Source: Sphingomonas bacterium
Lineage (GTDB): Bacteria; Pseudomonadota; Alphaproteobacteria; Sphingomonadales; Sphingomonadaceae
DNA length: 10,204 bases
Assembly: GCA_026785965.1 (NCBI GenBank)
Contig: JAJAYY010000087.1
Coordinates: 1 to 10,204 of the forward strand
Reading direction: 5' to 3'
The notes under the pieces are model-generated. The model made no database searches. It had not been told where the DNA came from and saw nothing but the letters and a program-made list of their open reading frames with translations. Below are positions 1 to 7,223 of the stretch, piece after piece; positions within the stretch are counted from its first letter, which is position 1; each line of letters begins with the position of its first letter. A program made the position numbers and the translations under genes.

Positions 1-1003
1 CCACGCTGCCGTCGGGCCGGGCGATGCGCAAGGCGGCGAAGGGGATTGCGGTGCCGACACTGTCGGGGTGCGCATCGACCTGGCCCCGGTCGAGGCTCGA
101 CGAGCGAAAGGCTTCGGTGAGACCGTACATGAGGTGGAGCTTCGCCGCCGGGAACAGACTGCGCAAGCGCCGCACCAGCAATTTGGGGAGATGGCCGCCG
201 CTATTGGTCAGGGTGCGCAGGCTGGCGCCAGCCTCGCCCCACTCGAGCTCGGCGAGCTGGAGCCACAAAGGTGGCACTCCGGCGAGGGCGGTGACGTCAT
301 GACGTCTGACCGCGCGGATCACGTCTTTCGCGAGCAGATAATCGAAGCCGATCGCGCAGCCGCCTGCATACCAGGTCGCAAGCAATTGGTTTTGGCCATA
401 ATCGAACGCCAGCGGGAGGACGCACAGGGTATGGTCGGCTGGCCCGAGCCCGAGGTAGTGCGCGACGCTGACCGCGCCGAGCCACAGATTGGCGTGGCTC
501 AGCATCACTCCCTTGGGCCGCCCGGTCGATCCCGAGGTGTAGAGCAAGGCGACAAGCTGTTCCGGGTCGCGCTGGGACGGCGGCAAGGCCGGGCCGGGCG
601 CGAGCCAGCGTTCGAGCGCGATCACCGCCGTAGCGCCGAGATCGCCCGGATCGAGGCTGTCGAGCCGCGCCTGGTTGGCAATCAGCAGCCTGGCCCCGCT
701 ATCGGCAAGGATGTGCGCCGCCTGCGCGCGCCTCAGCACCGGGTTGATCGGGACGTGGACCAGCCCAGCGCGCGCTGCCGCGAGCGGGAGCACGCAAGCG
801 AGCATGGTCTTGCCCATCCAGCTCGCCACCCGGTCACCCGGCACCAGCCCGCGCGCGACCAGCTCGGCCGCATTGCGCCCGACCGCATCGTCAAGCTCGG
901 CATAAGTGATCGTGGCGTCGCTTACGATCAGCGCGGGCATATCGGGCGCACCGCGCAGCGCGAGGTGATCGAGCGGAAAAAGGGTCGGATCGGGAATCGT
1001 CAT
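1..1003 (-). CDS. AMP-forming acyl-CoA ligase, exosortase A system-associated type (partial, 3' end beyond window)
   Basis: The minus-strand frame is open for 334 codons and runs off the window start, so the C-terminal part is missing. It reads as an ANL-superfamily adenylate-forming enzyme that activates a carboxylic acid as acyl-AMP for transfer to CoA or a carrier protein. The P-loop-like motif YTSGSTGRPKG lies at residues 155-165 and the aromatic motif YGLTEA at 293-298. The text following it, AFRSSSL, resembles the ligases annotated as exosortase A-associated (TIGR03098-like, from memory). The ATG at 1003 is preceded by AAGGA with no spacer, which is poor, and an in-frame TGA lies 9 nt upstream inside a palindromic repeat; Met22 is an alternative start. 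The neighbouring divergent gene encodes an acyl carrier protein, a plausible acceptor. The general family is secure; the exosortase link is inferred because no exosortase gene is visible. Confidence 0.88.
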   Translation of the reverse strand, partial: MTIPDPTLFPLDHLALRGAPDMPALIVSDATITYAELDDAVGRNAAELVARGLVPGDRVASWMGKTMLACVLPLAAARAGLVHVPINPVLRRAQAAHILADSGARLLIANQARLDSLDPGDLGATAVIALERWLAPGPALPPSQRDPEQLVALLYTSGSTGRPKGVMLSHANLWLGAVSVAHYLGLGPADHTLCVLPLAFDYGQNQLLATWYAGGCAIGFDYLLAKDVIRAVRRHDVTALAGVPPLWLQLAELEWGEAGASLRTLTNSGGHLPKLLVRRLRSLFPAAKLHLMYGLTEAFRSSSLDRGQVDAHPDSVGTAIPFAALRIARPDGSV

Positions 1004-1008
1004 TCCTT

Positions 1009-1082
1009 GTCATTGCGAGAAGCGCAGCGACGAAGCAATCCAGCGGCGCCACACTGGATTGCTTCGCTTCGCTCGCAATGAC
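1009..1082. repeat. Large imperfect palindrome (REP/dispersed-repeat-like)
   Basis: Left arm 1009-1043 (GTCATTGCGAGAAGCGCAGC onward, ending AAGCAATCCAG) pairs with right arm 1054-1082 (CTGGATTGCTTCG to CGCAATGAC) around a 10-nt loop; the left arm has about 6 extra bases. The sequence belongs to the widely dispersed type whose spurious translation reads VIASEAKQS and CFVAALLAMT. It fills most of the divergent intergenic space and its left end is only 5 nt from the ligase start codon, so any ligase transcript starting upstream would carry a strong hairpin next to its ribosome binding site. Confidence 0.85.
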
Positions 1083-1156
1083 GGCTACCCCTACTCTTGC
1101 CTCAGCACGCGGCATTTCCTACGGGCGCGGGGCAGTTCGGTTTCAGGGGTATTTGC

Positions 1157-1429
1157 GTGGCGCGCAGCGATTGGGACGACACCGAAGTGACGCTGCGCGC
1201 GCTGCTCGCCGACGTGCTTGGACTTAGCCCCAAGCGCATCGCGGGCTTCACCGAACAAACCGAATTGTTCGGAGCATTGCCCGAAGTGGATTCGCTGGCG
1301 GTCGCGAGCCTGCTCACCGGGATCGAGGAACGGTTCGCGGTCCTGATCGAGGATAACGACGTCGAGGCCGAGGATTTCGCCACCTTCGGAACGTTGCTGG
1401 CGTTCGTTCGGAGGAAAGTGCTGCAATAA
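1157..1429 (+). CDS. Acyl carrier protein (phosphopantetheine carrier)
   Basis: This gene encodes a 90-residue acidic protein with the carrier-protein signature PEVDSLAVASLL; Ser46 in DSL is the expected 4'-phosphopantetheine attachment site. Helix-forming segments on either side (residues 7-23, 46-61, 75-89) and the length match free-standing acyl carrier proteins. The GTG start at 1157 is chosen because AGGGG sits 7 nt upstream; a TTG at 1097 in the same frame would add 20 residues without carrier-like character. It is divergent from the acyl-CoA ligase and probably carries an acyl or amino-acyl group made by that enzyme. The stop codon is followed immediately by another coding-like frame (TilS-like remnant). 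It is not the fatty-acid-synthesis AcpP: the DSL context and the surrounding residues differ from AcpP. Confidence 0.85.
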   Translation: MARSDWDDTEVTLRALLADVLGLSPKRIAGFTEQTELFGALPEVDSLAVASLLTGIEERFAVLIEDNDVEAEDFATFGTLLAFVRRKVLQ

Positions 1430-1433
1430 CCGT

Positions 1434-1649
1434 CTGTTCGCTATCGACCCAACCGGCCTCCCCCGCGAACACCAGCGCCGCCTCCTACTCGCCGCCTTCG
1501 ACCAGCTCGCCGCCCCGCGCCCCCGCGGCCCCGACATCGAGCGCGCCCTCGCTGCGCTAACCGCCGGCAAGACCACAACCCTGTCCGGACTCAAGCTGAT
1601 CAGCGGCGAGCGACGGCAGCTCGAGGAAGAGGCGAAGCGGTGGCGGTGA
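1434..1649 (+). pseudogene. TilS-like (tRNA lysidine synthetase) C-terminal remnant
   Basis: An open frame ending at TGA 1647-1649 reads LFAIDPTGLPREHQRRLLLA, then PRGPDIERALAALTAGKTTT and LSGLKLISGERRQLEEEAKR. The pattern (aspartate-Pro-x-Gly-Leu-Pro-Arg-Glu, Arg-Arg-Leu-Leu, Leu-Ala-Ala-Leu-x-x-Gly, Thr-Leu-x-Gly-Leu) resembles the C-terminal domain of alphaproteobacterial TilS as I remember it. The ATPase half is absent: upstream sequence in this frame is inside the carrier protein gene, and no start codon with a ribosome site is visible. I infer a gene fragment left by a rearrangement whose breakpoint is near the carrier protein stop. It could also be a short unrelated ORF; the TilS match needs a search. 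Confidence 0.4.
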
Positions 1650-1653
1650 CGCT

Positions 1654-1683
1654 AATGTCCGCGTTCGACCCATTGCAGACATT
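1654..1683. repeat. Hairpin repeat copy 1 (AATGTCCGC family)
   Basis: AATGTCCGC (1654-1662) and GCAGACATT (1675-1683) form a 9-bp inverted repeat with one mismatch around a 12-nt loop containing CGACCCATT. Two related copies with the same arm and loop lengths occur at 4679 and 6174. It begins 4 nt after the stop of the TilS-like remnant. Its minus-strand translation gives the spurious MSAMGRTRT peptide. Confidence 0.7.
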
Positions 1684-1972
1684 CTGAGGCGGCAATCCGA
1701 CGAACAATCCTCGCAAAAAAGCGTTTGACTGAGGCTCCGAAGTCTCATGGCCTCTCTTTTGAAAGACGGATTATGGGCTCGATCATTTGGGAAGCAGGGG
1801 CCCTGTCCCCGTAAAGCCGAACGCAATTTCGACAGTCTTGGCTAATTCAGCGCTCCAGTTACGCACCAGAGCAAAAAATGAGAGTGCCCGCCCCCATCGC
1901 TCGAACGGGGACGGGCCTAACTTGCGCCACAGGGAGGGACGCGAGTGTGATTTGGGCTAGCTGCCCTTGATG
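1684..1972. other. Gene-free stretch downstream of the barrel-protein gene
   Basis: With the adjoining hairpin repeat this makes about 320 bases without a convincing gene. It holds a terminator (1873-1916) and a short GGGC-N5-GCCC inverted repeat at 1954-1966 just after the barrel-gene stop. The one longer open frame across it (minus, 1557-1826) is antisense to the TilS-like remnant and the hairpin repeat and has no recognisable domain. Nothing else was recognised. Confidence 0.5.
1873..1916 (-). terminator. Rho-independent terminator of the barrel-protein gene
   Basis: Read on the minus strand, a GC-rich stem GCCCGtCCCC / GGGGgCGGGC (1907-1916 with 1886-1895; one mismatch) with a loop of about 11 nt is followed, about 7 nt later, by six T residues (A-run 1873-1878 on the plus strand). 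It lies 58 nt beyond the barrel-gene stop. The spacer between stem and T-run is longer than ideal, so efficiency is uncertain. Confidence 0.6.
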
Positions 1973-1973
1973 C

Positions 1974-4406
1974 TTACCCGCGTTCGGGCTCGGGCGGCGG
2001 TGGCGGGGGCGGGGGCGGCAGCGGGCAGCTGTCCGTCGCGAGGATCACCGAACCATCGCTGCACGCCTGGGTCGCAGCCGGCGGCGGCGGAGGTGGTGGC
2101 GGCGGTGGCGGCGGGGGTGGCGGGGACGCCCGGCCGAACCGGTACGACAGGCCGAGGTTGATCCGGTCCTCGGTCAGCTTGCTGGTGATCGACGCATCGG
2201 TGCCATCCGAATCATAATGAAAGGTCTTCGAGCCGTAGAAGCTGCGCCGCGCCTCGGTGCGCAGGGTCAGGCTTTCAGACAGGGCATATTCCAAGCCCGC
2301 GCCAACCGTCGGGCCGAACCGACCGCTCTTGCTGACGTTGCCGAAACCCCACGGCGGCGCTTCGATCCCATCATCGTCATCGACCTCGAACCCGGTTGTC
2401 GTCCGGACCTTGCCGTACGCAACGCCGCCGGTGACGTAAGCGAGCAGGTCTGGTGTCACGAGCGCACCGGCGCGAAGCCGGAGGCTGGCGTTCCAGTTGC
2501 CTGGCTTGACCAGCCACTGCCCGTTGTCGGGCGTATCCTGTTCCTGCAATCGACCGCTTTCGACGGCGCCGCGATGATAATTGGCATCTGCCTCGATCCC
2601 CAGCACGATCGGGCCGGTCTGGTAATCATAGCCGCCGTACAGGCCGAGGGTGACCCCCGACGCCGAAAACAGGATCGGCTCGTCAGTCCCCCACCGGTCG
2701 TTGATGAATTCATCGTTGCTTTTGGGGTCGAAGCCGCGGAACCCAACCTTGCTCCGCGCGGCGCCAACGGCCGCGCCGATGTGGAAACCGGTCCAGCTGC
2801 TGCGGCTGGTCGTGGCCAGGGTCCCGCCCGATTCGCCGATCTTGTAATTAAGGCCGAACAGGAAGCTGTTGACCCGGATCTTGCTTCCGACCCGGCCTTC
2901 CTCAAAGGTGCAATTGCCTTGGCACTCAGTAAGCGCCGGATCGACATTATAGCGGAGCGAGTCACGACCGAAATCGGTGGTTCGATACTCACCCTTGAAG
3001 CTGACCCTGGAATCGAGCGCATATTCGATGCCGCCGCCGAAGGTCAGGCCGTGGCGGGTGCCGCCGCCTATGTCGCGGTCGCCCCAGTTGGGGAAGCGTT
3101 CGTAGAAATCGTCGTCGGCGGGCTCCATCCCGCCGCGCGCCTTGAACTTGGCAAAGGTTACGCCGGCCAGCCCGTAGAGCAAGGCGCGGTCGCCAGCGGC
3201 GACGCCCAACCGGGCGCGGAGGCCGGCGTTCCAGGTTGATTTGACCGACCACAAGCCGCCTGGCCCGGGATAGCGATCCTCGGTGGCATAAGCCTGGGCT
3301 GAACCGGATTCGAGGTTGATGTCGCCTTCGACGCCAACGACAATCCCACTGAACTGCAGATCGTAGCCCGCCGTGATCCCCCCAAGCAGGCTCATGTGCG
3401 ACATCGGCACCAGGCTCCACGGACCAAGATTGTCGCCGCCGCCGAGGTTTTCGCCCAAACTGCCATAACCAGATTCGGCATTGTTGTCGAAGCCCGAGAA
3501 ACGGCTGCGCGTGGAGCTGGCCCCGACCTGCGCGCCGATGTGGAAACCGGTCCAGTCGCGTGCGCCCGACGACGATCCTTCGACCCCGCCGTCATACCCT
3601 GCCTCGTCCGGGCCGAAGGTATAGGCCATGCCAACCGTGAAGCGGTTGGTGGTCACCTTGTGGCGGACGACACCGGGTGTGTTCACACCCAGCGGGTCAT
3701 AGACGTAATTATATTTGGCGGTGCCATAATCGGCGTAGCGATATTCGCCGCGCAGCTTCCAGTGATTGCCGACCGCATATTCGGCGCCCCCGCCGAAGGT
3801 GACACCCATCTTCGAATGCTTGCCGCCGGTGCCGACGTTGACGTCTTCACCCCAGTTTGGATTTTGTTCGAAAAAGGAGTCGGTGGGGTCGATTTCCTGA
3901 CCACCGTAAGCCGGGAAACGACCCCAGGTGACGCCGCCAGTACCGAACAGCAATAATCGTTCGGTGGCGAGCAAGCCGAGCCGAGCGCGTATGCTGGCGT
4001 CCCATTTCGACGTTATCTCGAACATCCCGCCCGGACCGGGATAGAGATCTTCGGTGATGTTGCCGCCCGACGAGCCGCCGGTGGGCTTGTTGATATCGCC
4101 TTCGATCCCAAGGATGATATTGTTGAAGCGGAAGTTGTAACCCCCGTATATCCCGCCGACCAGATTGCCGTGCGGGAAGGACAATGGGCCCCAGGCGCCA
4201 TCATTGTCGCCCCCACCGTCGCTGCCGTTTTCATCGAACCCGGACAATTTTGACTGGACGCTGGTCACCCCGGCCTGGACACCGATGTACGGGCCTGACC
4301 AATTGACGCCGCGCACCCCGCTTGGCGGCGCAGTCTGGGCGAAAGCGGTTGAAGATGCGGCGATCGATACGGTCGCCAGCAGCAATGCGCGATAAGTCTG
4401 GTTCAT
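1974..4406 (-). CDS. Outer membrane protein with three tandem beta-barrel domains and poly-proline tail
   Basis: The gene encodes an 810-residue secreted protein. The signal peptide is residues 1-23 with cleavage likely after SSTAFA. The start at 4406 has GGGGG 7 nt upstream and gives a proper signal peptide; a start at 4463 would add 19 charged residues in front. Three related domains follow: about 35-266 (NWSGPYIGVQAG), 284-524 (DWTGFHIGAQVG) and 537-757 (SWTGFHIGAAVG). Each has the Omp25/OmpA-like barrel hallmarks: a W-S/T-G opening, GGYDYQxGPIVLGIEAD-type strands, RxRxG, TGGVAYGK-like and EYA(L/V) strands, and a closing strand such as LGLSYRFG. Domains 1 and 2 share EDxYPGPGG and PNWG loops that domain 3 lacks. 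The tail has 15 prolines (762-776), ACSDGSVILATDSCP, nine prolines (797-805) and EPERG. No OmpA-type peptidoglycan domain is present. Single-barrel relatives are usually 200-300 residues. Surface function is unknown. Confidence 0.85.
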   Translation of the reverse strand: MNQTYRALLLATVSIAASSTAFAQTAPPSGVRGVNWSGPYIGVQAGVTSVQSKLSGFDENGSDGGGDNDGAWGPLSFPHGNLVGGIYGGYNFRFNNIILGIEGDINKPTGGSSGGNITEDLYPGPGGMFEITSKWDASIRARLGLLATERLLLFGTGGVTWGRFPAYGGQEIDPTDSFFEQNPNWGEDVNVGTGGKHSKMGVTFGGGAEYAVGNHWKLRGEYRYADYGTAKYNYVYDPLGVNTPGVVRHKVTTNRFTVGMAYTFGPDEAGYDGGVEGSSSGARDWTGFHIGAQVGASSTRSRFSGFDNNAESGYGSLGENLGGGDNLGPWSLVPMSHMSLLGGITAGYDLQFSGIVVGVEGDINLESGSAQAYATEDRYPGPGGLWSVKSTWNAGLRARLGVAAGDRALLYGLAGVTFAKFKARGGMEPADDDFYERFPNWGDRDIGGGTRHGLTFGGGIEYALDSRVSFKGEYRTTDFGRDSLRYNVDPALTECQGNCTFEEGRVGSKIRVNSFLFGLNYKIGESGGTLATTSRSSWTGFHIGAAVGAARSKVGFRGFDPKSNDEFINDRWGTDEPILFSASGVTLGLYGGYDYQTGPIVLGIEADANYHRGAVESGRLQEQDTPDNGQWLVKPGNWNASLRLRAGALVTPDLLAYVTGGVAYGKVRTTTGFEVDDDDGIEAPPWGFGNVSKSGRFGPTVGAGLEYALSESLTLRTEARRSFYGSKTFHYDSDGTDASITSKLTEDRINLGLSYRFGRASPPPPPPPPPPPPPPPAATQACSDGSVILATDSCPLPPPPPPPPPEPERG

Positions 4407-4413
4407 CAAATGG

Positions 4414-4446
4414 CCCCCTATTTTGCGGCGGGAATGGTGCCGCAAA
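4414..4446 (-). promoter_or_regulatory. 5' UTR hairpin and Shine-Dalgarno of the barrel-protein gene
   Basis: On the minus strand, TTTGCGGC (4439-4446) pairs perfectly with GCCGCAAA (4422-4429) across a 9-nt loop, followed closely by the GGGGG ribosome site (4414-4418) that precedes ATG 4406 by 7 nt. A perfect 8-bp stem just 3 nt upstream of the ribosome site could affect translation or mRNA stability, or be a palindromic operator. No transcription start can be placed. Confidence 0.4.
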
Positions 4447-4678
4447 TTGGGCAAAAAATCCATCCGAATGAATGAGAATTACATCGTTTTCGAAACCATA
4501 GTTGCGCGGACGTCACACTCTGTTGCTAACTGTCGGCATTGTTTGGAATTAAGTTCTATGTTGTGCGGAGATCCTGAATGTCGTGCTGTTGCGGACGGGC
4601 AGTTGACGGAACAAAAAGCAACGCTTGATCCGCCTCCAAACCGCTTTGGCGTTGGGTTCACCCTCAAATCATCGACTC
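4447..4678. other. Divergent intergenic region, no gene recognised
   Basis: This part of the roughly 490-base gap between the barrel gene and the glycosyltransferase is less GC-rich than its surroundings, as expected for a promoter region of the minus-strand gene. Short open frames (for example minus 4479-4667) show no signal peptide, ribosome site or familiar motif. I could not place -35/-10 elements with confidence. Confidence 0.4.
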
Positions 4679-4708
4679 AATGTCCGCTTTCGGCCCATGG
4701 CGGCCATT
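4679..4708. repeat. Hairpin repeat copy 2 (AATGTCCGC family)
   Basis: AATGTCCGC (4679-4687) and GCGGCCATT (4700-4708) form a 9-bp inverted repeat with one mismatch around the 12-nt loop TTTCGGCCCATG. The left arm is identical to copy 1. It lies 7 nt beyond the stop of a minus-strand open frame that ends at 4716. Confidence 0.7.
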
Positions 4709-4715
4709 AGCGCTG

Positions 4716-4865
4716 TCAGCACGTGCCCATCCCAGACGTTCCAGCGAAGGCGTCCTGAGCCCAGAGCGCGCCCGGGCGATCCGGATGGCCGGCTGGCAGT
4801 TTCGAATTCGCACACCGCGGGTCGAAGGTCCGGCCGCTGGTCGGATCCTGGGTCAGGGTGTATAT
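4716..4865 (-). pseudogene. Possible 3' remnant of an unidentified minus-strand gene
   Basis: The frame ending at TGA (4716-4718) reads IYTLTQDPTSGRTFDPRCAN, then SKLPAGHPDRPGALWAQDAF and AGTSGMGTC. This composition (balanced polar residues, two cysteines, few arginine or alanine runs) looks more protein-like than the surrounding shadow frames. Further upstream the frame is antisense to the glycosyltransferase, so a complete gene cannot be here. A hairpin repeat follows the stop at the same distance as after trxB. I do not recognise the family, and chance is a real alternative. Confidence 0.25.
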
Positions 4866-4896
4866 TGATTTTACCGGCAGGGGGAGTGAACGGTTG

Positions 4897-6066
4897 ATGG
4901 CGCATGTCCTGATCGGCTGGGAGTTGGGGGCCAATCGCGGGCATGCGGTGAGGATGGCAGCGCTTGGCGCGGCGCTTCGCAATGCCGGCCATGAGGTCAG
5001 CTTCGCGGTTCAGCGGATCGATGCGCTCAGCGAGGCGGAGGCGGGCGGATCGCTTGTGTGGCAAGCTCCGGTGACGCCGCGATTGCTCATTTCGGGATCG
5101 AGCTTCGGCGGCGCGGCGACGACCAGCATGGCGGACACTCTCGCCCGGCTGGGGTTTGACGACGGCGGGATCGTCGCGGCAATGATCAACGGCTGGCACC
5201 GGCTGATAGCCGCGATCCGCCCTGCCGTAGTGATCGCCGATTATGCGCCCTTTTTGCTGCTCGCAGTGCGGGGGCGCGTGCCGTCGATCGCGATCGGGAC
5301 TGCCTTCAGCCAGCCGCCGGCAAACATGCAACGCCTGCCGCAACTGATCGAAGGACAGGGCGCGGTCGATCAACCAAAGTTGCTGGCAACGATCAATCGC
5401 GCACTGGCGAGTGTCGGCACTCCGCCGCTGGCCGCTCTGCCGCGCCTGTTCGAAGCGGACCGAATGATCCCCGCCAGTTTTGCTGAGCTTGACCCCTATG
5501 CGGCTGATCGCGGCGAAATTCTGGCCAGCCCGTTGCCGGCCGACTTCACCGCTCGCGCAGGGTCGGGTGAGGAGGTCTTCGTCTATGCGCCCGAGCGGAT
5601 CGCGCCCGATGCCCCCTTGTGGCGCGGGCTGGCGGCATCGGGCCTAGCGGTCCGAATCCATCCGCAAAGAGCGCAGCCGGTCCTCCTCAATGCGCTTGCC
5701 GGGCATGGCTTCTCGGTCGAGGCCGAACCGGTCGATTTCGCGACCATCGCAGCGCGCTCGCGGATAGTCGTATCGCATGGGGGGCATGGGTTCGCCTGCG
5801 CTGCAATGGCCGCAGGCTTGCCCCAGGTGGTCTGCCCTCACGATCTGGAAAAATTGCTTCACGGCATGGCGGTGGCGCGCGAAGGGCTGGGTGGCCATGT
5901 TTCGATGCGTCAGCTCAATCCTGGGCGTTTCGGCGCCGATCTGGTCACGTTTTATCGGGATGAGGCGCTGGCCCAGCGGACGCGGGCCAGGGCGGAGATG
6001 CTGCGCCGTCGCGACCAGCCCGATTTCACCAGCTCCGTAGTTGCCTCGGCCAACTCGCTGGTCTGA
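4897..6066 (+). CDS. GT-B fold glycosyltransferase, GT1/UGT-like
   Basis: The 389-residue cytoplasmic protein opens with the Rossmann-like segment HVLIGWELGANRGHAVRMAA and a GHEVSF strand typical of UGT/MGT-type enzymes. Its C-terminal domain carries ARSRIVVSHGGHGFACAAMA (HGG at 294-296) and GLPQVVCPH (307-315), the nucleotide-sugar binding region of this class. In the usual place of the Asp-Gln pair it reads Glu-Lys (318-319), so donor choice may differ or activity may be altered. ATG 4897 is preceded by GGGGGAG about 10 nt upstream; an in-frame GTG at 4858 is less likely. It stands alone, divergent from the barrel gene and convergent with trxB, so neither donor sugar nor acceptor is indicated by context. 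Length is near the usual 390-430 residues. Confidence 0.8.
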   Translation: MAHVLIGWELGANRGHAVRMAALGAALRNAGHEVSFAVQRIDALSEAEAGGSLVWQAPVTPRLLISGSSFGGAATTSMADTLARLGFDDGGIVAAMINGWHRLIAAIRPAVVIADYAPFLLLAVRGRVPSIAIGTAFSQPPANMQRLPQLIEGQGAVDQPKLLATINRALASVGTPPLAALPRLFEADRMIPASFAELDPYAADRGEILASPLPADFTARAGSGEEVFVYAPERIAPDAPLWRGLAASGLAVRIHPQRAQPVLLNALAGHGFSVEAEPVDFATIAARSRIVVSHGGHGFACAAMAAGLPQVVCPHDLEKLLHGMAVAREGLGGHVSMRQLNPGRFGADLVTFYRDEALAQRTRARAEMLRRRDQPDFTSSVVASANSLV

Positions 6067-6075
6067 CGGGAGGGT

Positions 6076-6102
6076 GGGAGTATTCCCATGTCCCCAAGGG
6101 AC
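6076..6102 (+). terminator. Two small hairpins after the glycosyltransferase gene (weak terminator candidate)
   Basis: GGGA-gtat-TCCC (6076-6087) is followed by a perfect GTCCC-caa-GGGAC stem (6090-6102), starting 10 nt past the stop. No clear T-run follows, so intrinsic termination is uncertain; it sits in the gap between two convergent genes where a terminator is expected. Confidence 0.25.
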
Positions 6103-6173
6103 TTCAAATACGCCAGGTGCGGGACCAAAGCACACAAGCTCATCATCCTCCCGCCGATTTACCCGCTAAGTCT

Positions 6174-6203
6174 AATGCCCGGTTTCCACCCATAGCAGAC
6201 GTT
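6174..6203. repeat. Hairpin repeat copy 3 (diverged AATGTCCGC family)
   Basis: AATGCCCGG (6174-6182), loop TTTCCACCCATA, and GCAGACGTT (6195-6203) align with copies 1 and 2 at the same spacing; the right arm differs from copy 1 by one base. Pairing between the arms is degraded, so this looks like an older copy. It lies 7 nt beyond the trxB terminal stop codon. Confidence 0.55.
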
Positions 6204-6210
6204 CGAGCGG

Positions 6211-7176
<966 letters not shown>

Positions 7177-7223
7177 GGGGCTGCCTTTAGGGGCGAATTG
7201 TCCCGGCTTCAAATGATCCGTCC

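Noticed and set aside
68..1081. 337-residue plus-strand open frame
   Set aside because: It is antisense to the acyl-CoA ligase, whose motifs are clear, and it has Arg/Gln-rich shadow composition with no domain.
891..1115. Minus-strand frame reading VIASEAKQS and DCFVAALLAMT
   Set aside because: This is the usual spurious translation of the palindromic repeat, not a protein.
2217..3239. 340-residue plus-strand open frame
   Set aside because: It is antisense to the barrel protein gene; barrel motifs, signal peptide and terminator support the minus strand.
4669..5373. 234-residue minus-strand frame ending in AAMGRKRTLSR
   Set aside because: It is antisense to the glycosyltransferase and its end is a translation of hairpin repeat copy 2.
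6067..6153. Inverted pair CGGGAGG / CCTCCCG flanking the glycosyltransferase downstream gap
   Set aside because: Only seven bases long and 73 nt apart; expected by chance in GC-rich sequence.
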